Of a stretch of DNA of 64,000 nt, positions 34,690-45,716 are shown piece by piece. Source of the DNA: Alloascoidea africana (taxonomy: Eukaryota; Ascomycota; Alloascoideomycetes; Alloascoideales; Alloascoideaceae); the NCBI GenBank assembly GCA_030581615.1, contig JAKTTT010000022.1:62001-126000 (forward strand), written 5' to 3'. Position 1 is the first letter of the stretch; each line of letters starts with the position of its first letter. Below the pieces are notes generated by a model that worked only from the letters and a program-made list of their open reading frames with translations, did no database searches and was not told the origin of the DNA. Made by a program: the position numbers and the translations under genes.

Positions 34690-35718
34690 ATGAATTGTCT
34701 TTCATTAATCCTTTGCCTGATGGGGGCAATGCTCAACCCTGTTCTGGCAGTCCCTGCTGGCATGGTTGAAGAGAAGCGAGATATCAAAGAGCACACAACA
34801 GAGTCACTCGAGTTGGCCCCAATTTCTCTAGATGCTGTCCGATTTGATGTTTCTGTTGTTAAGACTTCATACTCCACTATAGTTGTTGCTGCAGATGGAT
34901 GTACTACAACGCCTGTAGTGGTTGTCGCCCTAATCACTTCTACCTCATACAAAAACGGTTGGGCCTCCTTCACAAGTACAACTACGGTTGGAATTGGTGA
35001 AGTAGCTGGCATCACTTTCAATGAAGACTGTGGCTGTACCGTAACTTCTTACTCTGGAGGCTGGGTTAATACTTATGTGACCCCTTCACCCACCACTGAA
35101 AACATTCCTAATCCATCATGGGTTCCTCCGCCTACTACGACTTGGGTTCCGCCTCCTACCACTTGGACTCCCGAAGAGCCTACAACAACTTGGGTTCCTC
35201 TGCCTTCGGTTGTGGAAACCGAGACATGCACTACTTCCACCACTAGTTGGGAACCAGTAGTGAGCGAGAGTCCAACGATGACTTGTCAAGTATGTGGACA
35301 ACCGGAGCCTAGCACCTCCAGCACTAGCAGTACAACAAGCACGCCATGCAATGTCTGTGGCAAAACAAAAGATACTACGACTACTAAGGAGAAAGAAACA
35401 GAGCCTTGTACTGTCTGCACCCCAAAGCCAATAACTACAACAATAGTAACAGTCACAACTGGGTACATTTCAACTACTTTTGTGACAACTTTAGAAAATG
35501 GTGAGGAATCAACTTGTGTGACCACCACTGAGGTAGTGCGAACTACCAGTAAAGGTTCAATATTTTTCACAACTGAAACGGACACCTCTTTGCTTGTTGC
35601 TGGAGCCAACCATTTGAGACCCAGATTTATTGACATTGTTGATTCTAAAAGTTTGTCTTTTACCTATAAAATCATATTCTTGCTGCTCGTTCCAAGCAGC
35701 ATTTTATTATTCCTATGA
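34690..35718 (+). CDS. GPI-anchored-type cell-wall protein with CxVC repeats
   Basis: A secreted surface protein of 342 aa with no recognised enzymatic domain. A signal peptide covers about residues 1-20 (LSLILCLMGAMLNPVLA). A Lys-Arg pair at about 29-30 (VEEKR-D) could be a Kex2 site. The body is Thr/Ser/Val-rich with WVPPPTT-type repeats (about 140-175) and three spaced Cys motifs: CQVCG, CNVCG and CTVC. The last 17 residues are hydrophobic (YKIIFLLLVPSSILLFL), as in GPI-attachment signals. Such proteins usually become glucan-linked wall mannoproteins or adhesins. Start ATG at 34690. The predicted omega site is not clear. Confidence 0.8.
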   Translation: MNCLSLILCLMGAMLNPVLAVPAGMVEEKRDIKEHTTESLELAPISLDAVRFDVSVVKTSYSTIVVAADGCTTTPVVVVALITSTSYKNGWASFTSTTTVGIGEVAGITFNEDCGCTVTSYSGGWVNTYVTPSPTTENIPNPSWVPPPTTTWVPPPTTWTPEEPTTTWVPLPSVVETETCTTSTTSWEPVVSESPTMTCQVCGQPEPSTSSTSSTTSTPCNVCGKTKDTTTTKEKETEPCTVCTPKPITTTIVTVTTGYISTTFVTTLENGEESTCVTTTEVVRTTSKGSIFFTTETDTSLLVAGANHLRPRFIDIVDSKSLSFTYKIIFLLLVPSSILLFL

Positions 35719-36256
35719 TGGACTCATAGAGAAAAATTTAGGAGAAAGTGGGAGTCATCTCCTATACATTAGTTGATAAGTGGTTTTGCATGTTTTTGTT
35801 TGTATTTTACGCTAGCTTGAATTATTTTAGTTAATTAGGACGGAAAAAAAATGAAAAGTTGTAAAAAGTTTCTTGATGCACAATGTAGACAATTTAAACA
35901 CGATGCGAAGGGGGCATATTTATAAAAAGCTCTACTTTAATACAAATCGACCAAAGCGGTGAATTCTGAGACAGAGAAACATCCGTGTTATTTTCCCTCA
36001 TCTACCAAGGCGTGACGATGAAGAGTGAAGTTTTGATATGTACCAAACCTTCTGTCATCTGGCCCATACTAATAAGCTGCTTTGCTTACCTTTGTTCAAT
36101 GGTTCAAGATGCTATTATAGCCATCCTCGTTACTAGTGAAAAAATAGTAGAATCGCTAGGTTTACAACAATTTGGTCATTTGTACAGACGTGGTATGAGG
36201 AACCTTCAAAATAGCTTCAAGAATAAAGCTCCCAAAAAGAAAACAAAAAAGCAATT
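35719..36256. other. Intergenic
   Basis: AT-rich 3' flank of the wall-protein gene. The plus-strand frame 35985-36323 runs into the tRNA-Phe gene and is not considered coding. Confidence 0.5.
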
Positions 36257-36280
36257 TGCGAACTCTGTGGATCGAACACA

Positions 36281-36322
<42 letters not shown>

Positions 36323-36329
36323 AGGCCGC
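36257..36329 (-). tRNA. tRNA-Phe (anticodon GAA)
   Basis: A 73-nt gene on the minus strand, starting GCGGCCTTAGCTCAG, with anticodon loop ACTGAAGAT (GAA) and B box GTTCGATCC. It is nearly identical to the yeast mature tRNA-Phe from the D arm through the T arm. No intron, unlike S. cerevisiae tRNA-Phe genes. The acceptor stem has one apparent mismatch. A T run follows the 3' end. Confidence 0.95.
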
Positions 36330-39300
36330 AACTTTTTAGCTTAAAAATTTTATATTAAATTATGTACTATTTGGTATTTCTTTCAAGGATGTGTTTCTAT
36401 CTTAGTATTTTACGTAACTGTTGGCAACTGTTGCTTCTGGATGTCCTTGTAAAGCAATGGTTGCTGTCTTTTTTAAAAAATTATGCTTGTTAGGGTTTTT
36501 ATTTTGCGTTTTTGTGATAAAGGAAGTCATTGCTTACTAGTTTCTTTCACTTCAATGTCGGTTTTGATTATGTTCCTGATATATCAACAGATCATTTATC
36601 ATCTACTTGATAATTATTTAGAATCTTCCAACAAGTTAATTGTTATCTATTTTTCGAATCAAACAACTAGTTTTCTCTGTGTTTATTTTTCTTAAGATAT
36701 CGACCACCAACCATTTTACTTGCGCTTTCTATTATTGCTTGCGAGATTTTTCCTATAGCTTGTGTAATTTATAGTGCTTTAAAGTATTCTCTTGCACGAT
36801 TTGTTTATTTTGGTTTTCCTTTGAATTTAAGCTGGCTCATTCTCCAGATAGTTTCCAATTATCTGCAGTGGAAGGGCTATCTAACTACCCTAACGAATAC
36901 ACAAAGCGCTCCTTAGAAAGGCTTTTCTATAAATAATGGAGAATCATCCTCGTAGCAACCAAGTGTATATTTGTTTGAGTAAAAAGTTCATGTGAAAGTG
37001 TACCTTTTGAGCTTGCGTTACAGACATTAATGTGCCTGTGTAGTCTGGTACACAAGCTTAGAAGGGTAGTTTCTTTCGCTTATGCCACAATCTGCTTAAA
37101 ATGTTCTTGTATTGTAGGTATCACTTGTTTGTTTCCTTTCTGGATAATTCTCTTTTAATCCAAAGTTCCATTTGGCCGCAGTGAGAGCCTTTCCCGGTTA
37201 ATTCTGTTATACTTTTAGTGCCATATACTTTACCCATAAACCCTGATACCAGACTTTTAGATCCATAAACAAATATTGAAATCACCTACATATTTACAGC
37301 AACAATATTTCTTAGTATCTATCAATTGTTAGTGTTATAAGCCTGATACTCGGGGGGAAATAATGATTACAGTTGATTTGAGTATAATCCTAGTGATTTA
37401 GTTTCTGCCTTCATTTAAACTCTACTTCTAGCCGAGGATAGCTATGGAATGCTGATCTTCTAATCTTTTGTTCGTTAGAAGATAATGAAACAAAATCGAT
37501 CTTGTAAGAGGGTCTTTACATGCACGCGGTATGAAGATCGCCTAACTAATCTGATAGAAGCTTAGTTAACATTCACTCTTAATTCAATAAGACTGTAAAA
37601 AAGTATTGTGCATTGACATATGTAAGACACATTAGAAACTATAATTTATAAATAGAGAATGTTTTTAATCGATCAAATTTTCCTTCCTAATGATGCTTTT
37701 TAGGGAGAGATAACAGAACAAAAGAACTAGTTTTGCCATGGAAAAATTTCTCCTGGGAAGTTAATCTATATTTATCCAACTCAAGGAGGTTTTCATATGA
37801 AACGATAATCATTGCAAGTGTCTTCTTGCAAAGCTTTCAGTAAACTAGTAAACTATAATGATGCTGGTTGCATTAACAGAAGGTACTGGTTATATGCCAA
37901 AGTGTGTTTAACTTTGCAAAAAACAAATCAAAAGTAATATCATTTGGCAAAACTTCTTTCTCAAAAAAAGCCTGAGACTATTAATACATACTTAGATTGA
38001 GAATTCTTATCCCTTCAGAATGCGATAACTAACATCTAAAAAGGGCAAACCTATGGATTCTCCTGAAGAATCATTCCATTGTTTGAAACTGATTTGGGGT
38101 TTTAAGCGATGCAAGTAAAAGCAATTTCTCAAGGCAATAATGTTTTCTTAATTGTTAAATTGTCAGAATTAGTGGGAAAAATATTTGGAGCAGCCAGCAA
38201 TTGCTTTTCAGGCCGTTTCGTAATATTAATTATTAGCCACATTCATTGCAAAATGCCACATAGTTTTGTATGCTCTTGGAATTTCTTGCCTAAACAGTCT
38301 TTTATCCTAGTTTACAAGCATTATTATTGCCATACACCTCTCTACAGGAACTCTAGGACCTAGTGGTTAGTTTAGAATAAGGAATGGAAAGGCGGTCGAC
38401 TTGGTTTAAAACTAGTGCTAATGACATGGACATAATCCTCTTCTTCGATACTCTAGACAGCATAATCTTCCTTGACTCATGACCAAAACCCTTGATCTGC
38501 CTTGTTCCTTAATTACTAGACACACTTGGATAATGGTCTAACAAAGCATGTCGGGTGTATGCTGTTGAACTTGTGTCCTCCAGAATAAAGGAATGGATAT
38601 CAAATGGGTCTTCTTCCTTTTTCATTAACCATAGAAATGCTTTTGTGTCTTTACTCGCCCACAGACTTTCCTCGTTTTTCAAACAGTGACCTTGTTTACG
38701 CTTTTCTACCAAATTTTCGAGTTACATTAATTCATAGGCCTGGCCGACTACCCATGGCTGACATTTAAGTGATATGTACTGATTTGAAACAAACAAGTAC
38801 GCCACATTGTTCAGTCTCTAAATTTTCTGAACGTTTTTTGCCTACTTCATTATTCAACCTTTAAGAAATTCCTAGTTCCCAGATTGACTTGCTTGAGAAC
38901 TTTATTCACTAAGGATTAAAGTTGATCGCGAATTGAATGTATTCCTTACTCGTACAACGCAGAATGATGGAGGTTTTGAGTAACCGAGATCCAAATGATA
39001 TTTCCATTGATCTAGTCTTTTAAAACTTCTACATGGTCAACTGAAACCAGACGCGAATCGTGGAGCATTATGTCTAATCATCATTTCGCCAATAAACGCA
39101 TTTCGATCTAACGGAAATCAAAGAGTTGTCTAGGCTTCAAATTGCCAGGTTGTCCATTTAGAAGACTCCGACATTCAATATTGTGCAAATAATAGTATGC
39201 TTAATAGTATGCTTTGTACTTTCTGACGTTTTGCACCAAAACTTTTCGGCTTGAACTTACAAGTCATGCAGAACTGGCATACTTCCAGGGATCCTGACAC

Positions 39301-40228
39301 CATGTGAGCAGCAGAAGACAGCTTTGTGGCCAAAACACTTGTGGGCCAGGAAAACCTTTTTTCTTATCTAAAGTCAAATGGTGTAATAATCGCTTACATG
39401 TAGCCAGATCTCATTGAAGATTGCCTTTTTTTGCGTACTCCTGAGTAAAATCAGCTCGTGTTCAATTCAAGGATGATCGTTTCTTCCATGGAAACAAACA
39501 TCGGACTTTCATTTTTTGACCTTGGTACGTGCATACGGCTTGTTTACAGATAAACACACTTGGGAGGTCGGCGGTTCAATGAGAGCGACAAATTCGATAC
39601 CAAAGCATGAAACTGGTTTTCAATGTGCAAAATCCTCACGAGAATGCACTTTCTAAAGGGCATTGATTGAGATTATACGGGGAGAGCACATTTTCATTCG
39701 TCCCAAATAGGAATAAATTCTTTCCTGATCGGTAGAATGTTACATGCTCAGCGCTCCTATTATGAAAAGCAGGCATGTGTGGAGGGATGAAGAGCTTAAA
39801 TCCTGCCCTCTAAAATAGAGAAACCTAATTCCATAATCAATCGCGCAATATGCTTCCTTTTATTTACTTTTCTCTGGTGTTTGGGTTTTATGACATGCTT
39901 GCAAGCAAGGTAATACAAAATGTGATAGTAAGGTCAAAACCACAGGAAAAAACAAATGTTCAAATGTCAATTAGTAGCTCTCCCCATCCAAGGGTTGAAT
40001 AGCCTTAAAATAAACATCAATAGTTGATGAGGGTATCGGAAAACTAAGAAGACAACAACAATTGCCTTTTTTTCTCCACTCTAACTCTAACCCACGTCAA
40101 AATCAACATAAACTCTTCAACCTTGGCTAAGATTCCGAAGTCAGATTTATCATCACTCAGGATATGGCTCGTAACATTTTGCTCTCACCTTAGAAGCCGT
40201 CCTTTTATCTTAGATTTTCAGCCACTTC
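36330..40228. other. 3.9-kb region without recognisable genes
   Basis: Strongly AT-rich. The longest ORFs are 65-85 codons and match no family. There is no tRNA B box besides tRNA-Phe, no long repeat or palindrome seen by eye, and no LTR-type sequence noticed. It could hold non-coding RNA, regulatory DNA or simply decayed sequence. Confidence 0.45.
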
Positions 40229-40453
40229 TTGATCCTTTTTTCTTCAGTGCTTGCTGATCCAGCAATACATTATTACAAAATAAGCATAGCAAAACGTATA
40301 TCTCTTGGGAAAGCACAGTCTCCCGAGACTGCTACTCATCAGTCAAGTTTTCCCAGTAAACCTGACGCTAACCTGCCAAGTTTTGAAACTTTTTTCAAAG
40401 ATGTTTGTGAGAGCCTGAATACTGGTTTGTTCCCTGAGACAAACTGTTCCAAA

Positions 40454-41323
40454 ATGAAATCAAGAGGATTGCCAATAATTCCCCAACACAAAAGTCTTAA
40501 CGACTCCGCTACCAAAACACCGACTACTCCCACCACTCTTAGTACCTATATTCCAAATGCTTACAAATTTAAAGAAGTGGAAGGAAACAATATACTTAAC
40601 CAACACTTTTTAAACAAGCCATTGCAACTACGGGAGCCATCAATTTCTCATAGTCCTGGGAGCTTATTACCGAATTCAGCAAAATCGACTGCCGCCGATG
40701 AAAATCGGGAACGGAACTCGATAAGTCGTTTGTTGAACCATAGTGATGGAGTAAATCATTCCTTATATGACACAGTACCTCATGAACCTATAAGTTTTGC
40801 GCAAGAGCATCGACCACCAGATATAGCTGCATCGCCAAACACCAATGCAGATTATTACTTGGCTGGATCACCACTTGACAAGCTTCAAATCTCGTCTGCC
40901 CAATGCGTTAAACCAATAAACAACAATAAAAGCGCATGCTTAATAGGTAATAACATTATTCGCAGTTTTCCTCTATCTCATGATCCAAATTATCCACAGC
41001 AGACCCATCGAAATTACCATCATGGAATACAACCACTACCACCACCACAGCATCAGCATCAGCACCAACACCAAAGTCTTCCACTGAACCCAATGCCATG
41101 TCTCAAAAACTTGAAAAAATGTCCAGTATGCCAAAAGGAATTTCTAAGGCCTAGTTCACTACGGATTCATATGAACAGTCATACAAACGCTAAACCGTTC
41201 CAATGCCATTATGAAGGTTGTTTGAAGTCATTTTCAGTACGATCCAACCTGTTTAGGCATTTGAAAAAGGTTCATAAAAGCATGGACTACCAGTGTTCTA
41301 GACCAATGATGAGATACAAATGA
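40454..41323 (+). CDS. C2H2 zinc-finger protein with two C-terminal fingers
   Basis: A probable DNA-binding regulator. From the ATG at 40454 the product is 289 aa. It has an Asn/Ser/Pro/His-rich body, a PPPQHQHQHQHQ tract, then two tandem C2H2 fingers near the C terminus: CPVCQKEFLRPSSLRIHMNSH, linker TNAKPFQ, then CHYEGCLKSFSVRSNLFRH with a final His in KKVH. The frame is open upstream to 40214 and encodes plausible protein (LPSFETFFKDVCESLNTG), with 3' splice-like TTTTCAG at about 40221 and TCTTCAG at 40247. A short upstream exon is therefore possible, but I found no convincing 5' exon or branch site. Target genes unknown. Confidence 0.75.
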   Translation: MKSRGLPIIPQHKSLNDSATKTPTTPTTLSTYIPNAYKFKEVEGNNILNQHFLNKPLQLREPSISHSPGSLLPNSAKSTAADENRERNSISRLLNHSDGVNHSLYDTVPHEPISFAQEHRPPDIAASPNTNADYYLAGSPLDKLQISSAQCVKPINNNKSACLIGNNIIRSFPLSHDPNYPQQTHRNYHHGIQPLPPPQHQHQHQHQSLPLNPMPCLKNLKKCPVCQKEFLRPSSLRIHMNSHTNAKPFQCHYEGCLKSFSVRSNLFRHLKKVHKSMDYQCSRPMMRYK

Positions 41324-41569
41324 ATCTGATACTCTCGAATTTTGGAGAAAACCGATTTATTGTATTTATTTGTGTTCTAATGCGACAAAAACTCTCACAG
41401 GCATTCAACTTTTATTAGCGATAGCAGCATGCATTTCAGCCAAGAAAAAAGAAAAAAAAAACTCTAGATGCCTTGTAAATTAAGCAGGGTGTTTCTCCCT
41501 TTCGCCAACTGAAGCAGAGTTCATTGTCAAAATATCCAGAGAATTTCATAAAACAGCACCGGGAAATTG

Positions 41570-43799
41570 TTAGAGCAATTGATCAACCTCCTTTAATAAC
41601 GCTATCAATCTTTGTTCCTGTTCACCATTTTTAATGATCGAAGTAACATGCTTGAGAGTTTTGCTGATTTCATAACCCCTTCCATAGAGTATAGTACCCA
41701 GTGCAAAAGTAAGTCTATACCTAGCCTCAGGTGACGAATTTATTATCTTTTCTCCAACTTTCTCAATTAGTCCTATCACACGTTTGCCAACTTCTTGAGA
41801 ACCATTCCGCTGAGAAAAAACGGCGAAATTCAATAGCAAAGTTGCCAATGCATCACCAGCATTTTTGTTCACCTCAATTAAAGGTAAGACATCTTCCAAA
41901 ATAGCAAAAACAAACTCGATATTTGAAGCCGAAGTAATCAAGTTTAGGCCCCATTTCGCTTGAAACAGATTTACAAGAATTCTCACCGACATCATGAAAT
42001 TTGCGGTGACAGTTCCATCAATGACAGATTCGATCGCCAAAATCGTGAGAAAGTTTTGAGACTGTCTGGGCAAGTAAAATATCAAAAGCCGTAAAACGTC
42101 CAATCCAGGAAGCTTATGCTTGGGGGACCATTTGCCAACTACTCGCATCGCAAAAGTGTACAGAAGTTCCGGATCTTGAGGCAGGTTGTGAAGAAGAGTT
42201 GAAAGTTGTGCGATTTCGTCGTCTGAAAACTTGTTTGAGTCTGGCTCAAGCGCATTAAACTTTTTAATTCCTTTTATAATTCCATCGACCTTGACATTCC
42301 TCAATGCTAGATAATCCTGTTGTGGGAGAATTTTAAAAGAAAATGGAACAGCAGTGCTGGTAGGAGGGGAAACTGGAGACTCTGAACGCCTATCAGCATA
42401 TGGATTCTCTCCACCCTGTCCTAGACTTACACCCTGCGTATTTTGCACCAAGAACCTACAAATTTCCTCCAAGTACGATTGAGGCAGGTCATTTGCATCA
42501 ATAAATCTTTGTGCTGCATCATAGGGGTTTTCATTTGCATTGTAAGGCAGTTTGAGAGGAGGTGCTCCATCCTCAATATCAACGTCAAAGACAAAGTCCC
42601 ACAGTTTGCCATCGTACTCTGCTTTCTTATCGCTGCCTGGAGCACTCACAACATCTCCAATTTTGATCCACATACCACCAGACCATTGATGAGCCTCTAC
42701 AACTCCAGTGGGTTGTTTCACCATAATCACTTTACCCTCCTGTGATCCTTGTTTCTTAAGGGCTTCTGGTCCCGGGAGTTTCGATTTGTCTACCTGTACG
42801 GTTTCTTGGTTGATACTTGAATTTGAGACGAGCTCCTTGAAATCGTGTAGTTGTTGAGGGTTTGCTGTCCGCGATTTATCTTTTGTAAATACCCTGGTTA
42901 CGGAATCACTTCCTCCAGCTACGATATCGCTGTTTGGCCCAACGGCAACAGACCATACCGAAATGCAAGGAAGGGTGATTACCTGGATACATTGATTTGC
43001 TAAGAGTTTTAAAGTGTTAGTGATAGAACATAGAAAAACAAAAGAAGAAATAATCACCTTTCCATATCCTAACCGTTCGATCTTCTCCAGAACTAACGAT
43101 TTCGCCATCTGGAGTTACGGCGACCGAATAGACAAAGTTCTCATGGCCCCTTAAAACTTCCAATGCGGTCCCTTCAAAATCCCAGATTCTAATTGTTTCA
43201 TCATTTGAACAACTGACAATTCCTACTCCAGGGTAAAGGGCAAGACTGCGCACAGATTGTGAATGCCCGCTGAAAACGCCAACACATTTGTCTTTCTTCC
43301 AATGCCTAATATAAGTGTCTGCAGAACCTGTGTAGAACTCATCTTCAGAGATTGCCAGCACGGCCCAAACGTTATGGGTATGGCCCTTGAGAACATGTTC
43401 CAATTTTCCTCCTCGCCAAACTCGTGCAGTGCTATCCCAAGACCCAGTAATAATCGTGTCATTGAACGAATCAATTGAACAAACGTTTGTCTGGTGGCCA
43501 ACCAGAACATGTGTTGGCTCCAGCATATGTTGCAAGGGAGATGTCAAATTTACTACACCTGATTGGCCCCCTGAGGCAATATACTCTTCTCCATTTTCTC
43601 CTTTAACATAGGCAAGACTATTCACATAGCTCGCATCTTGAAAATTGATCGCTCCATGCCACTGATCCGAAGACTTTGTCCAGACTCGCACTGTGCCGTC
43701 TCTAGATGAGGATACAATCAATTCGGGCTTTGGAAACACAACAGCTCTCACATCTTGTTCATGGCCAAACAGAGAAGCCGATAGCTCGTACCTTACCAT
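41570..43799 (-). CDS. DOA1: Doa1/Ufd3 (PLAA) ubiquitin-binding Cdc48 cofactor, two exons
   Basis: A WD40-PFU-PUL protein that binds ubiquitin and Cdc48 and maintains free ubiquitin. Exon 1 is 43799-43058 and exon 2 is 42999-41570. The 58-nt intron (43000-43057) runs from GTGATT to CTTAG with branch CACTAAC and splits a codon after its first base. Splicing joins RTVRIWK to ANQCIQVITLP, the expected end of the WD40 propeller. The 723-aa product (yeast Doa1 is 715) has WD repeats over about 1-300 (GHEQDVRAV, GHQTNVCSID, GHTHNVWAV, GHSQSVRSL, GHENFVYSV), a PFU domain at about 340-450 (VEAHQWSGGMWIKIGDV, GKLWDFVFDVDIEDG) and a C-terminal PUL armadillo domain. Confidence 0.95.
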
Positions 43800-44354
43800 T
43801 GCTAATTGTGGTAATTGCTTATATTGACCTAGACAATATAAGACACATTATGCCTCTTGTCTAGAGATTTGGGCGTACGGATGTTACACACAACACGTGA
43901 CACCATCAGGGTAGCCCATACCCCGAACTTGGAGCCTCAATTGTCAACACGATCACTTTGACCTTTCTGGATGTTCTTTGTGTGATGTAAATGATTAGCT
44001 TTGATTTTCATGTATTTTTCCATATTTATAACTTCTCTACTTACCTCTCAGTCAAAGTCACAAAACAAAATAAACAGAAAACAGTTTTTAACTGCGAATT
44101 TCAGCTTCGCCTTACTTGAAAAGAAAGATATCCCTTTATGGACCAAACATTGGAAAGGAAAATCGATGTTTATGAATAAAATTATGATTTGGGTTTGGGA
44201 ATAATGATGATGATGCACGGAATATATAACATATGAAGAAATGAGTTCAAAATGCCCACTCTGTAAGAGCGATGAGAAGAGCCTATACCTTAAGTTCTAT
44301 CGTAGTATTTTGACGTTTCAAAAAACAGAGTATCAATGAAATAAACGTCAAAAT
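43800..44354. other. Intergenic between DOA1 and KRE9 homologs
   Basis: DOA1 promoter on the right side is not shared: both flanking genes are on the minus strand, so this is DOA1 upstream and KRE9 downstream sequence. No supported ORF. Confidence 0.5.
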
Positions 44355-45161
44355 TTAGTCAAGGTCGACCCATCTCCTCTTATTCTTGGCTTTCAAACTG
44401 GCAGTCTTCTTAATTCTCTTACTCGCAGGATACCAAGTGCTTGGATCTCCAGCAGTCTTGGCCCAATTGATTGCAGACGAAACTGTGTAGGACCATCCGG
44501 GAGTGATTGTCGAATATACAACAGGAGATTTGCTCAGGGATGTGTAGTACGTTACTGCGCTCGTTGGAAATCTTCTTGTCCATGTCGTGGCAGTCACTTT
44601 TGTACCGGGCTGAGTTTGCATAGGCGCATACCTTGTCTTCCCTGTCTGAAGTGTATAGGGGACAGTAAATGATTCCGAAATTTCACCAGAGTCCACAGCT
44701 TCCGCAGAAGTTTGGGCAGCTGGGACGGAGTCAACATTACCAGTGGCTGTGACCTTGGTTCCTGTCATTCCCTTGAGGTAGAACCTTGGCGAGTAATGGA
44801 TTGTGTATCCATTCTCATAGTTTGCAACCACCTGGAGAAAATAAAGACCACTGGTCCCCCAGGAGGGATCTACAGTAAAAGTATATTCAAAGTCGGAATA
44901 CTTGGAGGCATCCACTGCCGTCTCCAGCTTCCCAACCGATTCCATATCTGTATCGAGACCAGTTAATATCACAAAAGAGTAGGTGGTCGCATCGTCGAGG
45001 TTGAAGGCATCAGAGCCGTCGTCTTTCCATTTTAAAGTGACTGTTGATCCCGCTGTGTAGGTAGTTCCAGCAGTAGGCGAGGAAATGGTAACGTCGGCTT
45101 GGACAAGAGGCACCAGAACCAGGAGAAGCGGTAGTAGGTACCGTGCGAACAATCCTTTCAT
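44355..45161 (-). CDS. KRE9: Kre9/Knh1 family protein, beta-1,6-glucan synthesis
   Basis: A secreted or wall-associated protein needed for beta-1,6-glucan assembly. The 268-aa product has a signal peptide at about 1-22 (LLPLLLVLVPLVQA) followed by an Ig-like fold (ITISSPTAGTTY-type start; read here as VTISSPTAGTTYTAGSTVTLKW). It includes LYFLQVVANYENGYTIHYSPRFYLKGMTG and the Kre9-specific C-terminal domain: ESFTVPYTLQTGKTRYAPMQ, KVTATTWTRRFPTSAVTYY and a final basic KAKNKRRWVDLD. The RRWVD-like ending is characteristic of Kre9/Knh1. Kre9 versus Knh1 cannot be separated here. ATG at 45161, single exon. Confidence 0.9.
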   Translation of the reverse strand: MKGLFARYLLPLLLVLVPLVQADVTISSPTAGTTYTAGSTVTLKWKDDGSDAFNLDDATTYSFVILTGLDTDMESVGKLETAVDASKYSDFEYTFTVDPSWGTSGLYFLQVVANYENGYTIHYSPRFYLKGMTGTKVTATGNVDSVPAAQTSAEAVDSGEISESFTVPYTLQTGKTRYAPMQTQPGTKVTATTWTRRFPTSAVTYYTSLSKSPVVYSTITPGWSYTVSSAINWAKTAGDPSTWYPASKRIKKTASLKAKNKRRWVDLD

Positions 45162-45716
45162 TGGCGCAAGAACGAAGCAGCTTATTTAGTGGGGCCAAAT
45201 GTGGAAAAGGGGACGAAGCCGCTGGTGTGCTTGGTATGACCGAAGAATTAGCTGAAAAAACAAAACCCCCCCAAAAAAAAGAGCTGGAAGAGAAGGTGGA
45301 TGGCAGGTAAAGAAGTGAACGAGAGAAGGCAAAGGGAAGAGGGAAGGAGGTTTCAGTTACGCTTTTACACAGCTCAGTGAGGCTCCACAAAAGCTAAAGA
45401 GAAAGTTTCCAGTTGACACGCCAGGCACGCCCAGGACACTGTTTGAAAAGAGTGAAAAAGCCAGCTCCTGGAAGGGTCTACACTTCAGCGATAAGTAATA
45501 GCAACCTAGTCAAAAAAAGAGCGCACACAAAGAAGGGATGTGTGGCTAAATATGGAATAGAGTTGGCTGTAGTGTGTAGATCCAGACGGATGAGGCCGAT
45601 GAGGAAGATGCAAATACTAATGTTCGAGAATATCTATCTATGCTCAATATATAAAGTCATAATCAAGCGTAACGGGATTCGCTCACTGTTTACCAGAGGT
45701 TTGAGGGCATGACACA
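45162..45716. other. Intergenic
   Basis: Upstream region of the KRE9 homolog and 3' flank of the next minus-strand gene. Purine-rich, no supported ORF. Confidence 0.5.

Noticed and set aside
35985-36323. 112-codon ORF on the plus strand
   Set aside because: Its 3' part is the complement of tRNA-Phe; not a plausible gene.
38509-38712. 67-codon minus-strand ORF followed by an ACTAAC...CTAG pair
   Set aside because: No downstream exon of sensible frame or family.
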